Assembly (NCBI GenBank): GCA_031553655.1
Contig: JAVBLG010000060.1
Location: 1-60,936 of the forward strand
Source: JAVBLG01 sp031553655
Lineage (GTDB): Bacteria > Desulfobacterota > Desulfovibrionia > Desulfovibrionales > Desulfovibrionaceae
Direction: 5' to 3'
Length of the DNA stretch: 60,936 nucleotides
Within the stretch, counting starts at the first letter, position 1, and each line of letters opens with the position of its first letter. Under the pieces are notes generated by a model, which was not told the DNA's origin, made no database searches, and worked only from the letters and a program-made list of their open reading frames with translations. Shown piece by piece: positions 1 through 8,083 of the stretch. A program made the translations under genes and the position numbers.

Positions 1-15
1 TGTCCGCCGCACTGC

Positions 16-97
16 GCCGCATTGGATGTCGGCGGGCGAAGCCCGACCGACGCGGCTTGACGGCTAAAAGGCGGGCAACTGCCCGCGACTGCCGTCG
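16..97. other. Two adjacent GC-rich hairpins at the left edge
   Basis: Positions 16-56 form a hairpin with GTCGG/CCGAC and GGGC/GCCC paired around a GAA loop and an outer GCCGC/GCGGC pair. Positions 59-96 form a second one (GACGGC...GCCGTC enclosing GCGGGC/GCCCGC). No open frame here looks real. They may be the 3' end of a structure or repeat that starts outside the window, or part of the leuA leader. The function cannot be read from the sequence. Confidence 0.4.
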
Positions 98-178
98 GCT
101 TTAAGGTATACGGAGGCTTTACTTACTACGCTTGCAACATGCGTTAAAATAAAAGTTTTGAAAGGGATAGATGGGGGT

Positions 179-230
179 TTGGGGGAAGAAAGGGAAAAAT
201 TTTTCAAAATTTTTCCCTTTCTTCCCCCAA
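179..230 (-). terminator. T-family hairpin T4 in the leuA leader
   Basis: This is a nearly perfect hairpin with about 26 paired bases per side (TTGGGGGAAGAAAGGG then A/T-rich, and its complement). It sits 22 bases before the leuA ATG and just ahead of its AAAGGA ribosome binding site. The conserved tail of this family (AAACCCC then CATC) lies on the left, so the unit is in minus orientation. The other three copies (36854, 55855, 60873) end genes in plus orientation. Here it may stop antisense transcription or attenuate leuA; the sequence does not say which. Confidence 0.55.
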
Positions 231-252
231 CTTCCCATAAAGGACACATACC

Positions 253-1773
253 ATGAACAATCTCATAATCTTCGACACCACTCTGCGCGACGGCGAGCAA
301 TCGCCAGGCGCGACCATGAACCTCCAGGAAAAACTCAGGCTGACCAAGCAGCTGGAGATGCTGGGCGTGGACGTGGTGGAGGCGGGATTTCCGGCTTCAA
401 GCCCTGGGGATTTCGAAGCGGTGAAGGCTATTGCCGAGCGGGCCAAAGGCATGGAAATTGCGGGGCTCTGCCGCTCGGTGCTTTCGGACATTGACCGGGC
501 CTGGGAGGCTCTGAAGGGCGCGGAAAAGCCGCGCATCCATATTTTTCTGTCCACTTCGCCGCTACATATGAAGCACAAACTGCGCAAAGAGCCGGATCAG
601 GTGCTGGAAATGGCCGTAAACGCGGTGAAGCATGCCACTAAATATACGAGCAATGTAGAATTTTCCGCTGAAGACGCTTCCCGCTCGGATAGAGATTTTC
701 TTTGCCGGATCACCGAAGCGGTCATCAAAGCCGGAGCCGCCACCATCAACCTTCCCGATACCGTGGGCTATGCCCAGCCCGAGGAAATGGCTGCGATGAT
801 CAACCATGTCATGGGCAAAACACCCAATGCGCATAAGGCCGTGTTCAGCGTGCATTGCCACAACGATTTGGGCCTGGCCACAGCCAATACTCTGGCGGCC
901 ATAAAAGCCGGGGCGCGCCAGGCCGAAGTCACCATAAGCGGCATAGGCGAACGGGCAGGCAATGCCGCGCTGGAAGAGTTGATTGCCTCGCTAACGGTGC
1001 GTAAAAATTACTATGAAATCGGCACAAAAATTGTAACCGAGCAACTTTATCCGGCCTGCCGCCTGCTTTCGATGATTATCGGCCAGCCCATACCTCTCAA
1101 CAAACCGGTAAGCGGCGCCAATGCCTTTGCCCATGAGTCGGGAATACACCAGGACGGCGTGCTCAAGAACAGGGAAACCTACGAAATAATGACCCCACAA
1201 TCAGTGGGCCGAGCTGGTAACGATCTGGTTCTTGGCAAACATTCCGGCCGCAATGCGGTAAAAACCAAGCTGGAAGCTCTCGGCTATTCCCTGGATGAAG
1301 AGCAGGTGAACACAGTGTTCGCGGCCATGAAGGCCCTGGCCGACAAAAAAGCCAACGTGCATGACGAAGACCTGGAAGCTCTGGTTCTGGAAGAAATTTA
1401 CCGTTTGCCCGACCGCTTCCGTCTGCGCAATTTGAGCGTGCAAAGCTCCGACACGGGGCTGGTTCCGCCCACGGCCGCCGTGGTTATGGAAGTTGACGGC
1501 CAGGAAGTGAAGCATGCCGGTTTTGGCGTGGGACCTGTGGACGCGGTGTTCAATGCCATAGCGCATATTGTGGGCCGTTCTCCGCGTCTGGAAAGCTATG
1601 CGGTAAACGCCATCACCGGGGGTACCGACGCTCAGGGCGAAGTTACAGTGCGCATCAGCGAAAATAACAACAGCGCCGTGGGGCGCGGCTCGCACCCCGA
1701 CGTGCTGGTGGCCGGAGCCAGGGCATTCATTAACGCCCTGAATAGATTGTCCAAAAAAGAACGGGATATGTAA
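253..1773 (+). CDS. leuA: 2-isopropylmalate synthase
   Basis: This enzyme condenses acetyl-CoA with 2-oxoisovalerate, the first committed step of leucine synthesis, in the cytoplasm. The 506-residue product is normal length for the bacterial LeuA type. The N-terminal TIM barrel opens with the DTTLRDGEQSPG signature near residue 9 and carries the metal-binding HCHNDLGLATANT segment near residue 200. The C-terminal 120 residues match the LeuA regulatory domain, which in the family mediates leucine feedback. The start is the ATG preceded by AAAGGA at good spacing. It is the first gene of a leuA-leuC-leuD run. Repeat E1 separates it from leuC, so the operon spacing is unusually long at 154 bases. 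Confidence 0.97.
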   Translation: MNNLIIFDTTLRDGEQSPGATMNLQEKLRLTKQLEMLGVDVVEAGFPASSPGDFEAVKAIAERAKGMEIAGLCRSVLSDIDRAWEALKGAEKPRIHIFLSTSPLHMKHKLRKEPDQVLEMAVNAVKHATKYTSNVEFSAEDASRSDRDFLCRITEAVIKAGAATINLPDTVGYAQPEEMAAMINHVMGKTPNAHKAVFSVHCHNDLGLATANTLAAIKAGARQAEVTISGIGERAGNAALEELIASLTVRKNYYEIGTKIVTEQLYPACRLLSMIIGQPIPLNKPVSGANAFAHESGIHQDGVLKNRETYEIMTPQSVGRAGNDLVLGKHSGRNAVKTKLEALGYSLDEEQVNTVFAAMKALADKKANVHDEDLEALVLEEIYRLPDRFRLRNLSVQSSDTGLVPPTAAVVMEVDGQEVKHAGFGVGPVDAVFNAIAHIVGRSPRLESYAVNAITGGTDAQGEVTVRISENNNSAVGRGSHPDVLVAGARAFINALNRLSKKERDM

Positions 1774-1782
1774 CAAAATCCA

Positions 1783-1908
1783 GATTAAGACAGTTTTGTT
1801 CTCTGGCAAGGCGGAAAGCTTTTTTGCGGAATGAGTGTACTTCTTGCGGTACTCGATTGAGGCAAAAAAGCATTTCCAACGCGGCCAGAGGACAAAAGAG
1901 CCTTAATC
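1783..1908 (-). repeat. E-family palindromic element E1 (126 bp)
   Basis: This is an imperfect inverted repeat over its whole length. The ends pair as GATTAAG/CTTAATC, followed by TTTTGT-CTCTGGC and GCAAAAAAGC arms. The apex is at 1833-1855 (GAGTGTACTT ... GGTACTCG). In the family's canonical orientation, set by the arm CTTTTGTCCTCTGGC, it lies on the minus strand. It occupies most of the spacer between leuA and leuC, starting 10 bases after the leuA stop codon. Confidence 0.85.
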
Positions 1909-1927
1909 TCATAAGAAGGGAAACCAT

Positions 1928-3190
1928 ATGGCACAGACTCTCGCCCAGAAACTGCTTGAAGCCAAAGCAGACCAGAAAATAACGGCCGCCGGTCAGATCG
2001 TGCGCTGCAAATTGTCCTTGGTGCTGGCCAATGACATCACCGCTACCCTGGCGATCAAATCGTTCCGGAAAATGGGGGCCAAATCTGTCTTTGATCGCGA
2101 CAAAATCGCCCTGGTCATGGACCACTACACTCCGCAAAAGGATGTGGCCTCAGCCAATCAAGTGCTGGAAGTGCGTAAATTTGCTGAAGAAATGGGCATT
2201 ACCCACTATTACGAAGGCGGAGATTGCGGCGTCGAGCACGCCCTTTTGCCCGAAATGGGTCTGGTAAGCCCCGGCGACGTTATGGTTGGCGCCGACAGCC
2301 ACACCTGCACCTATGGCGGCATTGGCGCTTTTGCCACCGGGTTCGGCTCCACTGACGTGGCCGCAGCCATGGCGCTGGGCGAAACCTGGTTCAAAGTGCC
2401 GCCGTCCATCCGGGTTAACTACAAGGGCGTAATGCCCGAATGGTTGAGGGCCAAAGACCTGATTCTGATGCTCATAGGCAAAATCGGCGTTGACGGCGCG
2501 CTCTACAAAGCCCTTGAATTCGGCGGCCCGGTCATCGACGCCCTGCATGCCGAAGGCCGCATGACCATGGCCAATATGGCCATAGAAGCCGGGGGCAAAG
2601 CCGGATTGTTCCCCATTGACGAGCGCACCAAAGAATATCGCCTGGAGCGCGGCCTTTCCGCTCCGGCTCATTTCCTTTCGGCCGACGAAGGCGCGGAATA
2701 CGACCTTGTGCTGGAATTTGACGTCACCGGCAAGGAGCCGGTGGTGGCCTGCCCGCACCTGCCTGAAAATGTCAAACCTGTTTCCGAGCTCAAGTCTCTG
2801 CCGGTGCAGCAGGTTATAATCGGCTCGTGCACCAACGGGCGCATAAGTGACCTGCGCGATGCGGCTCTGGTGCTCAAGGGACGCAAAGTCAACAAAAAAG
2901 TTCGCTGCATCGTGCTGCCGGCCACCCCGACCATATGGAAGCAAGGCATGAAAGAAGGCCTGTTCGATATCTTCGCCGATGCCGGATGCATTATCGGCCC
3001 GCCCACTTGCGGCCCCTGCCTTGGCGGGCACATGGGCATTCTGGGCGACGGTGAGCGCGCGGTAGCCACTACCAACCGCAACTTCCGCGGGCGCATGGGC
3101 AGCCTGGAATCCGAAGTGTATCTGGCCAGCCCGGTTGTGGCGGCGGCGAGCGCGGTGACCGGCGTGATCTCCGGCCCCGCCCAGTTATAA
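1928..3190 (+). CDS. leuC: 3-isopropylmalate dehydratase, large subunit
   Basis: This is the large subunit of isopropylmalate isomerase, which with LeuD interconverts 2- and 3-isopropylmalate using a [4Fe-4S] cluster. The 420-residue length fits the short bacterial/archaeal-type LeuC rather than the roughly 465-residue enterobacterial form. The cluster ligands are visible as the Cys of GSCTNGR (near residue 300) and the CxxC of GPPTCGPCLGG (near 360). The GADSHTCTYG aconitase motif is also present. The start ATG follows AGAAGGGAAACC. It lies between hairpin repeats E1 and E2, but its order with leuA and leuD indicates one functional set. Confidence 0.97.
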   Translation: MAQTLAQKLLEAKADQKITAAGQIVRCKLSLVLANDITATLAIKSFRKMGAKSVFDRDKIALVMDHYTPQKDVASANQVLEVRKFAEEMGITHYYEGGDCGVEHALLPEMGLVSPGDVMVGADSHTCTYGGIGAFATGFGSTDVAAAMALGETWFKVPPSIRVNYKGVMPEWLRAKDLILMLIGKIGVDGALYKALEFGGPVIDALHAEGRMTMANMAIEAGGKAGLFPIDERTKEYRLERGLSAPAHFLSADEGAEYDLVLEFDVTGKEPVVACPHLPENVKPVSELKSLPVQQVIIGSCTNGRISDLRDAALVLKGRKVNKKVRCIVLPATPTIWKQGMKEGLFDIFADAGCIIGPPTCGPCLGGHMGILGDGERAVATTNRNFRGRMGSLESEVYLASPVVAAASAVTGVISGPAQL

Positions 3191-3317
3191 GATTCGGGCG
3201 ATTTTATCCTCCTGGCGTCGTTGGGCGGCGCTTTCCGAAAAGGGTATGAGCCAAAAGAGTTCTATCCCTTTTTCGGAAAGCTTGCCCGCTTTGCCGGGAA
3301 ATAAACTTGCCCGAATC
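3191..3317 (+). repeat. E-family palindromic element E2 (127 bp)
   Basis: The element starts at the base after the leuC stop codon. Its ends pair as GATTCGGGC/GCCCGAATC and its inner arms as GCTTTCCGAAAAGGG against CCCTTTTTCGGAAAGC. The apex is TATGAGCC-AAAAGAG-TTCTA. It is in canonical (plus) orientation; the left arm shows the family block TTTTATCCTCCTGGC. It fills the spacer before leuD. Confidence 0.85.
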
Positions 3318-3380
3318 TTGGGCTGGCCGTGTAATCGAATTTTTGTCTGTTTACAGCAGCATTGGAATAAGGAGTATTAA

Positions 3381-3872
3381 ATGAAATTATCTGGCAAAAC
3401 CCACAAAGTAGGCGATCATATAGACACCGACGCCATCATCCCGGCCCGTTTTCTGGTTACCACCGACACGGCCGAGCTTGGGGCCAGTTGCATGGAAGGG
3501 CTTGAACCCGGTTGGATAAAGCGGGTCGGTAAAGGCGACATCATGGTAGCCGGGCGCAACTTCGGCTGCGGCTCCTCGCGCGAGCACGCGCCCCTGGCCC
3601 TGCTTGGGGCCGGAATTCCCCTGGTAATCGCCCACAGCTTCGCGCGCATTTTTTACCGCAACTCCTTCAACATGGGCCTTATGCTCATGGAAGTGGGCGA
3701 CGATGTGGAAAAAATAGCCGACGGGCAGAACCTTGAAATTGACACCGAGGCCGGAACCATAAAAAATTCCGCCACGGGTGAAACCATAAAATGCGCGCCT
3801 CTGCCGCCTTTTATGTCCGACCTGGTGAACAAGGGCGGGCTTGTAAATTACGTGAAAGAAAAAATTAAATAA
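3381..3872 (+). CDS. leuD: 3-isopropylmalate dehydratase, small subunit
   Basis: LeuD is the swivelling small subunit that completes isopropylmalate isomerase with LeuC. The 163-residue product has the DTDAIIPARFL motif near residue 16 and the conserved FGCGSSREHAPLAL loop near residue 60, both diagnostic of the aconitase swivel domain. The length fits the short LeuD that pairs with a 420-residue LeuC. The start follows AAGGAG. It is followed one base later by a micro-ORF. leuB, which would be expected near here, is not in the window. Confidence 0.97.
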   Translation: MKLSGKTHKVGDHIDTDAIIPARFLVTTDTAELGASCMEGLEPGWIKRVGKGDIMVAGRNFGCGSSREHAPLALLGAGIPLVIAHSFARIFYRNSFNMGLMLMEVGDDVEKIADGQNLEIDTEAGTIKNSATGETIKCAPLPPFMSDLVNKGGLVNYVKEKIK

Positions 3873-3873
3873 A

Positions 3874-4023
3874 ATGACCCCGCAAAAACGCAAATTTTAT
3901 ATAAAATTGTTTTTGATCTGGTTAATCGGTCTGGTTATCCTGTTCTGGCATGTAACCCATGGCGGCGGCTTTAAAAATTTTGAAGCCGACATGAAGGCCA
4001 GCATTCAGAAGTCCGCTGAGTAA
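3874..4023 (+). CDS. Micro-ORF, 49-residue single-pass membrane protein
   Basis: An ATG one base after the leuD stop opens a 49-codon frame. The product has a basic N-terminus (MTPQKRKFYIK), one strongly hydrophobic segment at about residues 11-26 (LFLIWLIGLVILFW) and a polar tail with acidic and basic residues. It would sit in the membrane N-in. There is no strong ribosome binding site of its own, so translation is probably coupled to leuD. I do not recognise a family. The coupling, composition and clean topology make it more likely a gene than chance. Confidence 0.55.
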   Translation: MTPQKRKFYIKLFLIWLIGLVILFWHVTHGGGFKNFEADMKASIQKSAE

Positions 4024-4103
4024 AAGGCGGCGCAGGACAATCAGCCTTAATTTAAAAAAAACAGTTTCAGGTAATGGATAATTTAAAAAGCAAAATGCTA
4101 TAA

Positions 4104-4165
4104 GGTAGTGGCGACAGTTTTGTGTAAGACGAGGAAGGCGAATTGTCCGCACTGCCGCCACTACC
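4104..4165 (-). repeat. E0, deletion derivative of an E-family element (62 bp)
   Basis: The ends pair as GGTAGTGGCG and CGCCACTACC. The interior GACGAGGAAGGCGAATTGTCCGC matches the left arm of E3 (34081-34103) at about 19 of 23 positions, and the ends match E3's GTAGTGGGCG/CGCCCACTAC. The apex and most of the right arm are missing, as expected from an internal deletion. It lies upstream of ileS. Confidence 0.55.
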
Positions 4166-4265
4166 ACGGGCATTTGACAAAGATACGATCTTTGCTAAGA
4201 ATAAGTACTTTCATTAAAACTTCCTTTATGGATTGAAACATCTCTACCCCCACCAAATAAAAGCC

Positions 4266-7085
4266 ATGAGCGAATACAAAAAAACTCTGAATTTGCCGGA
4301 AACCAAATTTCCCATGAAGGCCGATCTGGTGCGCCGCGAACCAGAAACCTTGCGCAAATGGGAAGAATCCAAGGCCTATGAAACTATGGTCGCCGCTTCG
4401 GGTCAGAAAGGCCGCTACGTGCTGCACGACGGCCCCCCGTATGCCAACGGCCATATTCATATGGGCACAGCCCTCAACAAAATTCTCAAGGACATTGTGA
4501 TCAAGTCCAAGAACATGCAGGGCTATGCCGCGCAATACGTGCCCGGCTGGGACTGCCATGGCCTGCCAATTGAACACAAAGTGGAGCTTGAGCTGGGCAA
4601 GGAAAAAAAGCTCAGCCTTCCGGCCCGGACCGTGCGCAACATGTGCCGGGAATACGCCCTGAAATACATCGACATACAGCGCGACGAATTCAAGCGCCTC
4701 GGCGTGCTCGGGGTATGGGACAAACCCTATCTGAGCATGGACCCGCTTTACGAGGCCGCCACAGCGCGCGAGCTTTCCAAATTTGTGGCTTCCGGCAGCG
4801 TGGTGCGCAGCAAAAAGCCCATTTACTGGTGCATATCCTGCAATACGGCTCTGGCCGAAGCCGAAGTGGAATACGAAGATCATGTTTCGCCTTCCATTTA
4901 TGTGCGCTTCCCTTTGCCCGATCAGGGCCTGAAAAAAATAGACGCGCGCATCGACCCCGAAAACGCCTATATCATCATCTGGACCACCACCCCCTGGACC
5001 ATACCCGACAATATGGGCGTGGCCATGCACCCTGAAATGAATTACGCGGTGCTGCGCTACGAAAATGAATATTACATAGTGGCCGACGAGCTGGTGGAAA
5101 AATGCTCCCAGGATTTCGGCTGGGCGGGGTTGGAAAAGAAAATCGCCGTCGCTCCCGGTTCGGCCTTTGAAGGGCTGAAAGCCAGGCATCCTTTTTATAA
5201 TCGAGAATCGCTCGTGGTGCTCGGCAAGCATGTTACCCTCGAAGCGGGCACCGGCTGTGTACACACCGCGCCCGGCCATGGCCGCGAAGACTATGAAGTA
5301 GGCCTGAAGTACGGGCTGGAAATTTATTCGCCCCTGGACGACAACGGCCGTTTCCTTGATTCCGTGGAATTTTTTGCCGGGCTGGACATTTTCGCAGCCA
5401 ACCCCAAGGTAGTCGATAAACTGGAAGAAGTCGGGCACCTGATGAGCCGGGGCAAAATCAAACATTCCTACCCCCACTGCTGGCGTTGCAAACAACCGGT
5501 AATCTTCCGGGCCACCACCCAGTGGTTTATCAGCATGGACAATACCGGGCTGCGCGAAAAGGCGCTGAAAGCCATAGAAGATCAGGTGGAATGGATTCCG
5601 GCCTGGGGCGAAGAACGAATCCACAAAATGATCGAATTCAGGCCAGACTGGTGTATTTCGCGCCAGCGGCACTGGGGTGTGCCCATTGTGGCCCTGCTTT
5701 GCGAAGAATGCGGCGAAACCTGGAACGACGCCAAGTGGATGAAGGAAATAGCCGATCGCTTTGCCAATCACGCCACCGGCTGCGACTATTGGTACGAGGC
5801 CTCGCTGGAAGAAATAGTTCCGGCCGGTCTGGCCTGCCCCAAATGCGCGGCTAAGCGTTGGAAAAAAGAAACCGACATCCTTGACGTGTGGTTCGACTCG
5901 GGCACCAGCTTTGCCGCCGTGCTTGAACACCGCGACGAATGCTCCTACCCGGCCGACCTGTACCTTGAAGGCTCCGACCAGCATCGCGGCTGGTTCCACA
6001 GCTCGCTGCTGGTTTCCGTGGGCACGCGCAAGATCGCCCCATACAAGGCCGTGCTCACCCACGGCTATGTGGTGGACGGCCAAGGCCGCAAGATGTCCAA
6101 GTCCATCGGCAATGTCATTGCCCCGCAGGAGCTGATTCAGAAGCACGGGGCGGAAGTTATCAGACTATGGGTGTCTTCGGTGGATTACCGCGAAGATATC
6201 CGCATTTCCGACGAAATACTCCAACGTCTGGTGGACGCCTACCGCCGCATACGCAATACCTGCCGCTATCTGCTGGGCAATATTCACGACCTTGCCCCGG
6301 ACGGCGTCATGCCCCTGGCGGAAATGGACCCTCTGGATCGCTATGCCCTGGACAGCTGCGCCGAAGCACATCGCCGCATTCAGGAAGCTTATGCCTCGCA
6401 TGAATTCCACAAAGTATACCACATACTGCACAATTTGTGCGTAACCGATCTTTCGGCCTTTTATCTGGACATTCTGAAAGATCGCCTTTACGCCTCGGGC
6501 AAGTCCAGCCCCGAACGCCGCTCGGCCCAGAGCGCCCTGTACCGTATTCTGCTCTTCCTGCTGCGCGACATGGCTCCCATTTTGAGCTTCACCGCCGAAG
6601 AGGTTTACAGCTACCTGCCCGAAGCCCTGAAAGCCGGTTCTCCGAACACGGTATTTGCTCTGCCCTCAGATGACGGGCATGACTGCAAGTTGGCCCCGAC
6701 AGTGCGCGAAGACTGGACCACACTTCTGGCGGTGCGCGGCGCAATGACCAAGGCTGCCGAGCCGCTGCGCAAGGAAGGAGTTATCGGGCACTCGCTCGAT
6801 ACCAATACCACGTTGTATCTCGACGACAACCTGCGCGCCAAGCTCACCGGGCTGGGGTCGGACCTGCGCTCCATGTTTATTGTTTCGCAGCTTGAGCATC
6901 AGCCCCTGGCCGAGGCCGGGGCTGATGCCGTAAAAGACGAGGAAATACCCGGACTGGCCATCAAGGTGCGCAAGGCCGACGGTGAAAAATGCGAGCGCTG
7001 CTGGATATACAGCACTGAGCTGGGCACGGACGCGACGCGCCCCACGCTCTGCCCGCGCTGCACTGCGGTGGTTAATGCCGGTTAG
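4266..7085 (+). CDS. ileS: Isoleucyl-tRNA synthetase
   Basis: This class I synthetase charges tRNA-Ile and edits mischarged valine. I chose the ATG beginning MSEYKKTLNLPETKFPM because that is the usual IleS N-terminus. An in-frame TTG 33 bases upstream is open but adds residues the family lacks. The 939-residue product has the HIGH-type motif in PPYANGHIHMG (near residue 60), the CP1 editing domain in the middle, GRKMSKSIGNV (KMSKS) near residue 610, and a C-terminal zinc site (CERCW ... CPRC). No strong ribosome binding site is seen and no T-box leader is evident upstream. It lies between the leucine genes and lspA; ileS-lspA is a common bacterial pairing. Confidence 0.96.
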   Translation: MSEYKKTLNLPETKFPMKADLVRREPETLRKWEESKAYETMVAASGQKGRYVLHDGPPYANGHIHMGTALNKILKDIVIKSKNMQGYAAQYVPGWDCHGLPIEHKVELELGKEKKLSLPARTVRNMCREYALKYIDIQRDEFKRLGVLGVWDKPYLSMDPLYEAATARELSKFVASGSVVRSKKPIYWCISCNTALAEAEVEYEDHVSPSIYVRFPLPDQGLKKIDARIDPENAYIIIWTTTPWTIPDNMGVAMHPEMNYAVLRYENEYYIVADELVEKCSQDFGWAGLEKKIAVAPGSAFEGLKARHPFYNRESLVVLGKHVTLEAGTGCVHTAPGHGREDYEVGLKYGLEIYSPLDDNGRFLDSVEFFAGLDIFAANPKVVDKLEEVGHLMSRGKIKHSYPHCWRCKQPVIFRATTQWFISMDNTGLREKALKAIEDQVEWIPAWGEERIHKMIEFRPDWCISRQRHWGVPIVALLCEECGETWNDAKWMKEIADRFANHATGCDYWYEASLEEIVPAGLACPKCAAKRWKKETDILDVWFDSGTSFAAVLEHRDECSYPADLYLEGSDQHRGWFHSSLLVSVGTRKIAPYKAVLTHGYVVDGQGRKMSKSIGNVIAPQELIQKHGAEVIRLWVSSVDYREDIRISDEILQRLVDAYRRIRNTCRYLLGNIHDLAPDGVMPLAEMDPLDRYALDSCAEAHRRIQEAYASHEFHKVYHILHNLCVTDLSAFYLDILKDRLYASGKSSPERRSAQSALYRILLFLLRDMAPILSFTAEEVYSYLPEALKAGSPNTVFALPSDDGHDCKLAPTVREDWTTLLAVRGAMTKAAEPLRKEGVIGHSLDTNTTLYLDDNLRAKLTGLGSDLRSMFIVSQLEHQPLAEAGADAVKDEEIPGLAIKVRKADGEKCERCWIYSTELGTDATRPTLCPRCTAVVNAG

Positions 7086-7126
7086 GCATTACTGGAACAT
7101 TTGCAATAGAATGAGTTGAATGCTCC

Positions 7127-7153
7127 GACGGCCCGGATGTTGTCCGGGCCGTC
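7127..7153 (+). terminator. Hairpin after ileS
   Basis: GACGGCCCGGA and its complement form a strong stem with a short GT-rich loop. The sequence after it is CTTAAAAT rather than a run of T, so it would be a weak intrinsic terminator at best. A similar GACGGCCC/GGGCCGTC stem recurs at 49182-49208. Confidence 0.45.
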
Positions 7154-7200
7154 CTTAAAATTGCACGGGATAACGGAATTCGCGGTAATAGAAACATAAT

Positions 7201-7686
7201 ATGCCTGACAAACGCTATAAGATACTATTTGGCATTGCCGCCATGGTCATTGCCCTGGACCAGGTCAGTAAGCATCTGATCATGTCACTCATTCCTGAAC
7301 ATCGCACTCTGTCGATGATTCCGGGCTTTTTCGATCTGGTCAATATCCGCAATCGCGGGGCGGCCTTCGGTTTTTTGAACCGTTCGGACATCGAGTGGCA
7401 ATTCTGGCTTTTTCTCACAGCCACAATAGTGGCGTCAGCGGCTATTGTGGCCCTGGTACGAGCGTCCAGGTACAATGCCGCACTTTCAATCGGGCTGGGA
7501 TGCGTTCTGGGCGGCGCCGTGGGCAATCTGGTGGATCGCCTGCGTTTCAGAGCCGTAGTGGACTTTCTGGACTTTTACCTGGGCCAATGGCACTGGCCGG
7601 CTTTTAATGTGGCCGACATCGCCATATGCCTGGGCGCGGGCCTGGCATGCATAGTGCTGTGGCGCTCGGACGAGGAGAAAAAATAA
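7201..7686 (+). CDS. lspA: Lipoprotein signal peptidase (signal peptidase II)
   Basis: This inner-membrane aspartyl protease removes signal peptides from diacylglyceryl-modified prolipoproteins. The 161-residue protein has four hydrophobic segments and the family motifs LDQVSKHLI (near residue 20), NRGAAFGF (near 52), GNLVDRLRF and FNVADIAIC; the Asp residues of the last two form the catalytic pair. Length and topology are typical. It follows ileS, as in many bacteria, and the next small membrane gene starts at the very next base. A CpoB-like lipoprotein downstream would be one of its substrates. Confidence 0.96.
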   Translation: MPDKRYKILFGIAAMVIALDQVSKHLIMSLIPEHRTLSMIPGFFDLVNIRNRGAAFGFLNRSDIEWQFWLFLTATIVASAAIVALVRASRYNAALSIGLGCVLGGAVGNLVDRLRFRAVVDFLDFYLGQWHWPAFNVADIAICLGAGLACIVLWRSDEEKK

Positions 7687-7887
7687 ATGCAATTGCCTTG
7701 GTGGGCCTTTATTTTGCTGGCCCTTCCCATTTTGCCCAATATGTGGTCGATCTGGCATGTGCACAACAATGAGTTCCCCACTTTCCAGGAAAAGGCGCTC
7801 TGGTTTGTGACAGCTGTTTTTATTCCGGTTTTGGGCGGGCTGGCCTATATTTTCTTCGGGCGCAGACGCATTAAACCCCGGGGCTGA
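7687..7887 (+). CDS. Small membrane protein, phospholipase D N-terminal (PLDc_N) type
   Basis: A 66-residue protein with two hydrophobic helices (about 6-24 and 36-56) separated by a short polar loop, ending in a basic tail (GRRRIKPRG). The pattern of an early LPILPNMWSIWHV segment and a GGLAYIFFGRR second helix fits the PLDc_N family of stand-alone membrane proteins, whose role is unknown. The ATG immediately follows the lspA stop and the lspA 3' end (GAGGAG) supplies the ribosome binding site, so the two genes are translationally linked. Confidence 0.75.
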   Translation: MQLPWWAFILLALPILPNMWSIWHVHNNEFPTFQEKALWFVTAVFIPVLGGLAYIFFGRRRIKPRG

Positions 7888-7996
7888 CGCGCTTTCGCGC
7901 GGAGGCCCAAGGCACTTGCATAAGCAAGTGCCTGAATGCGTAAGCATTCGTAGCTAGGCGGAGCGTAGCTACGCCGTACTCAAATCGCGCAAGCGC
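7888..7996. repeat. Array of five abutting small palindromes
   Basis: Five hairpins follow one another: about 7888-7899 (CGCG/CGCG), 7911-7932 (GGCACTTGC-ATAA-GCAAGTGCC), 7934-7949 (GAATGC-GTAA-GCATTC), 7950-7972 (GTAGCT...AGCTAC) and 7987-7996 (GCGC-AA-GCGC). The second and third share an RTAA loop between GC and GC. The last one lies inside repeat D1. The array fills the spacer before the CpoB-like gene. Confidence 0.7.
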
Positions 7997-8058
7997 TGCG
8001 ATTAATCACCTTAAACGGATGATTTTATTAATATGCAAAATAAGATGCGTCAGCCCTG
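7978..8058 (+). repeat. D-family repeat, copy D1 (81 bp)
   Basis: This 81-base stretch matches 27656-27736 at about 73 of 81 positions without gaps. Seven of the eight differences are G here against A there, or the reverse. Shared blocks include CGATTAATCACCTTAAAC and AAAATAAGATGCGT. It ends 25 bases before the start codon at 8084, so it may form part of that gene's leader. No known family is recognised. Confidence 0.75.
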
Positions 8059-8083
8059 CATTAAACCCAAAGGATTATAACTG

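Noticed and set aside
1..252. Leucine-type attenuator leader peptide for leuA
   Set aside because: The open frame from 171 has no run of leucine codons. Only the T4 hairpin is present.
4024..4265. T-box leader for ileS
   Set aside because: No specifier loop or T-box sequence could be seen. The spacer holds only E0 and AT-rich sequence.
4161..6146. A 661-codon open frame antisense to ileS
   Set aside because: It mirrors a full-length, motif-complete ileS. Its product is a His/Gly/Phe-rich string with no family features, as expected from codon bias in GC-rich DNA.
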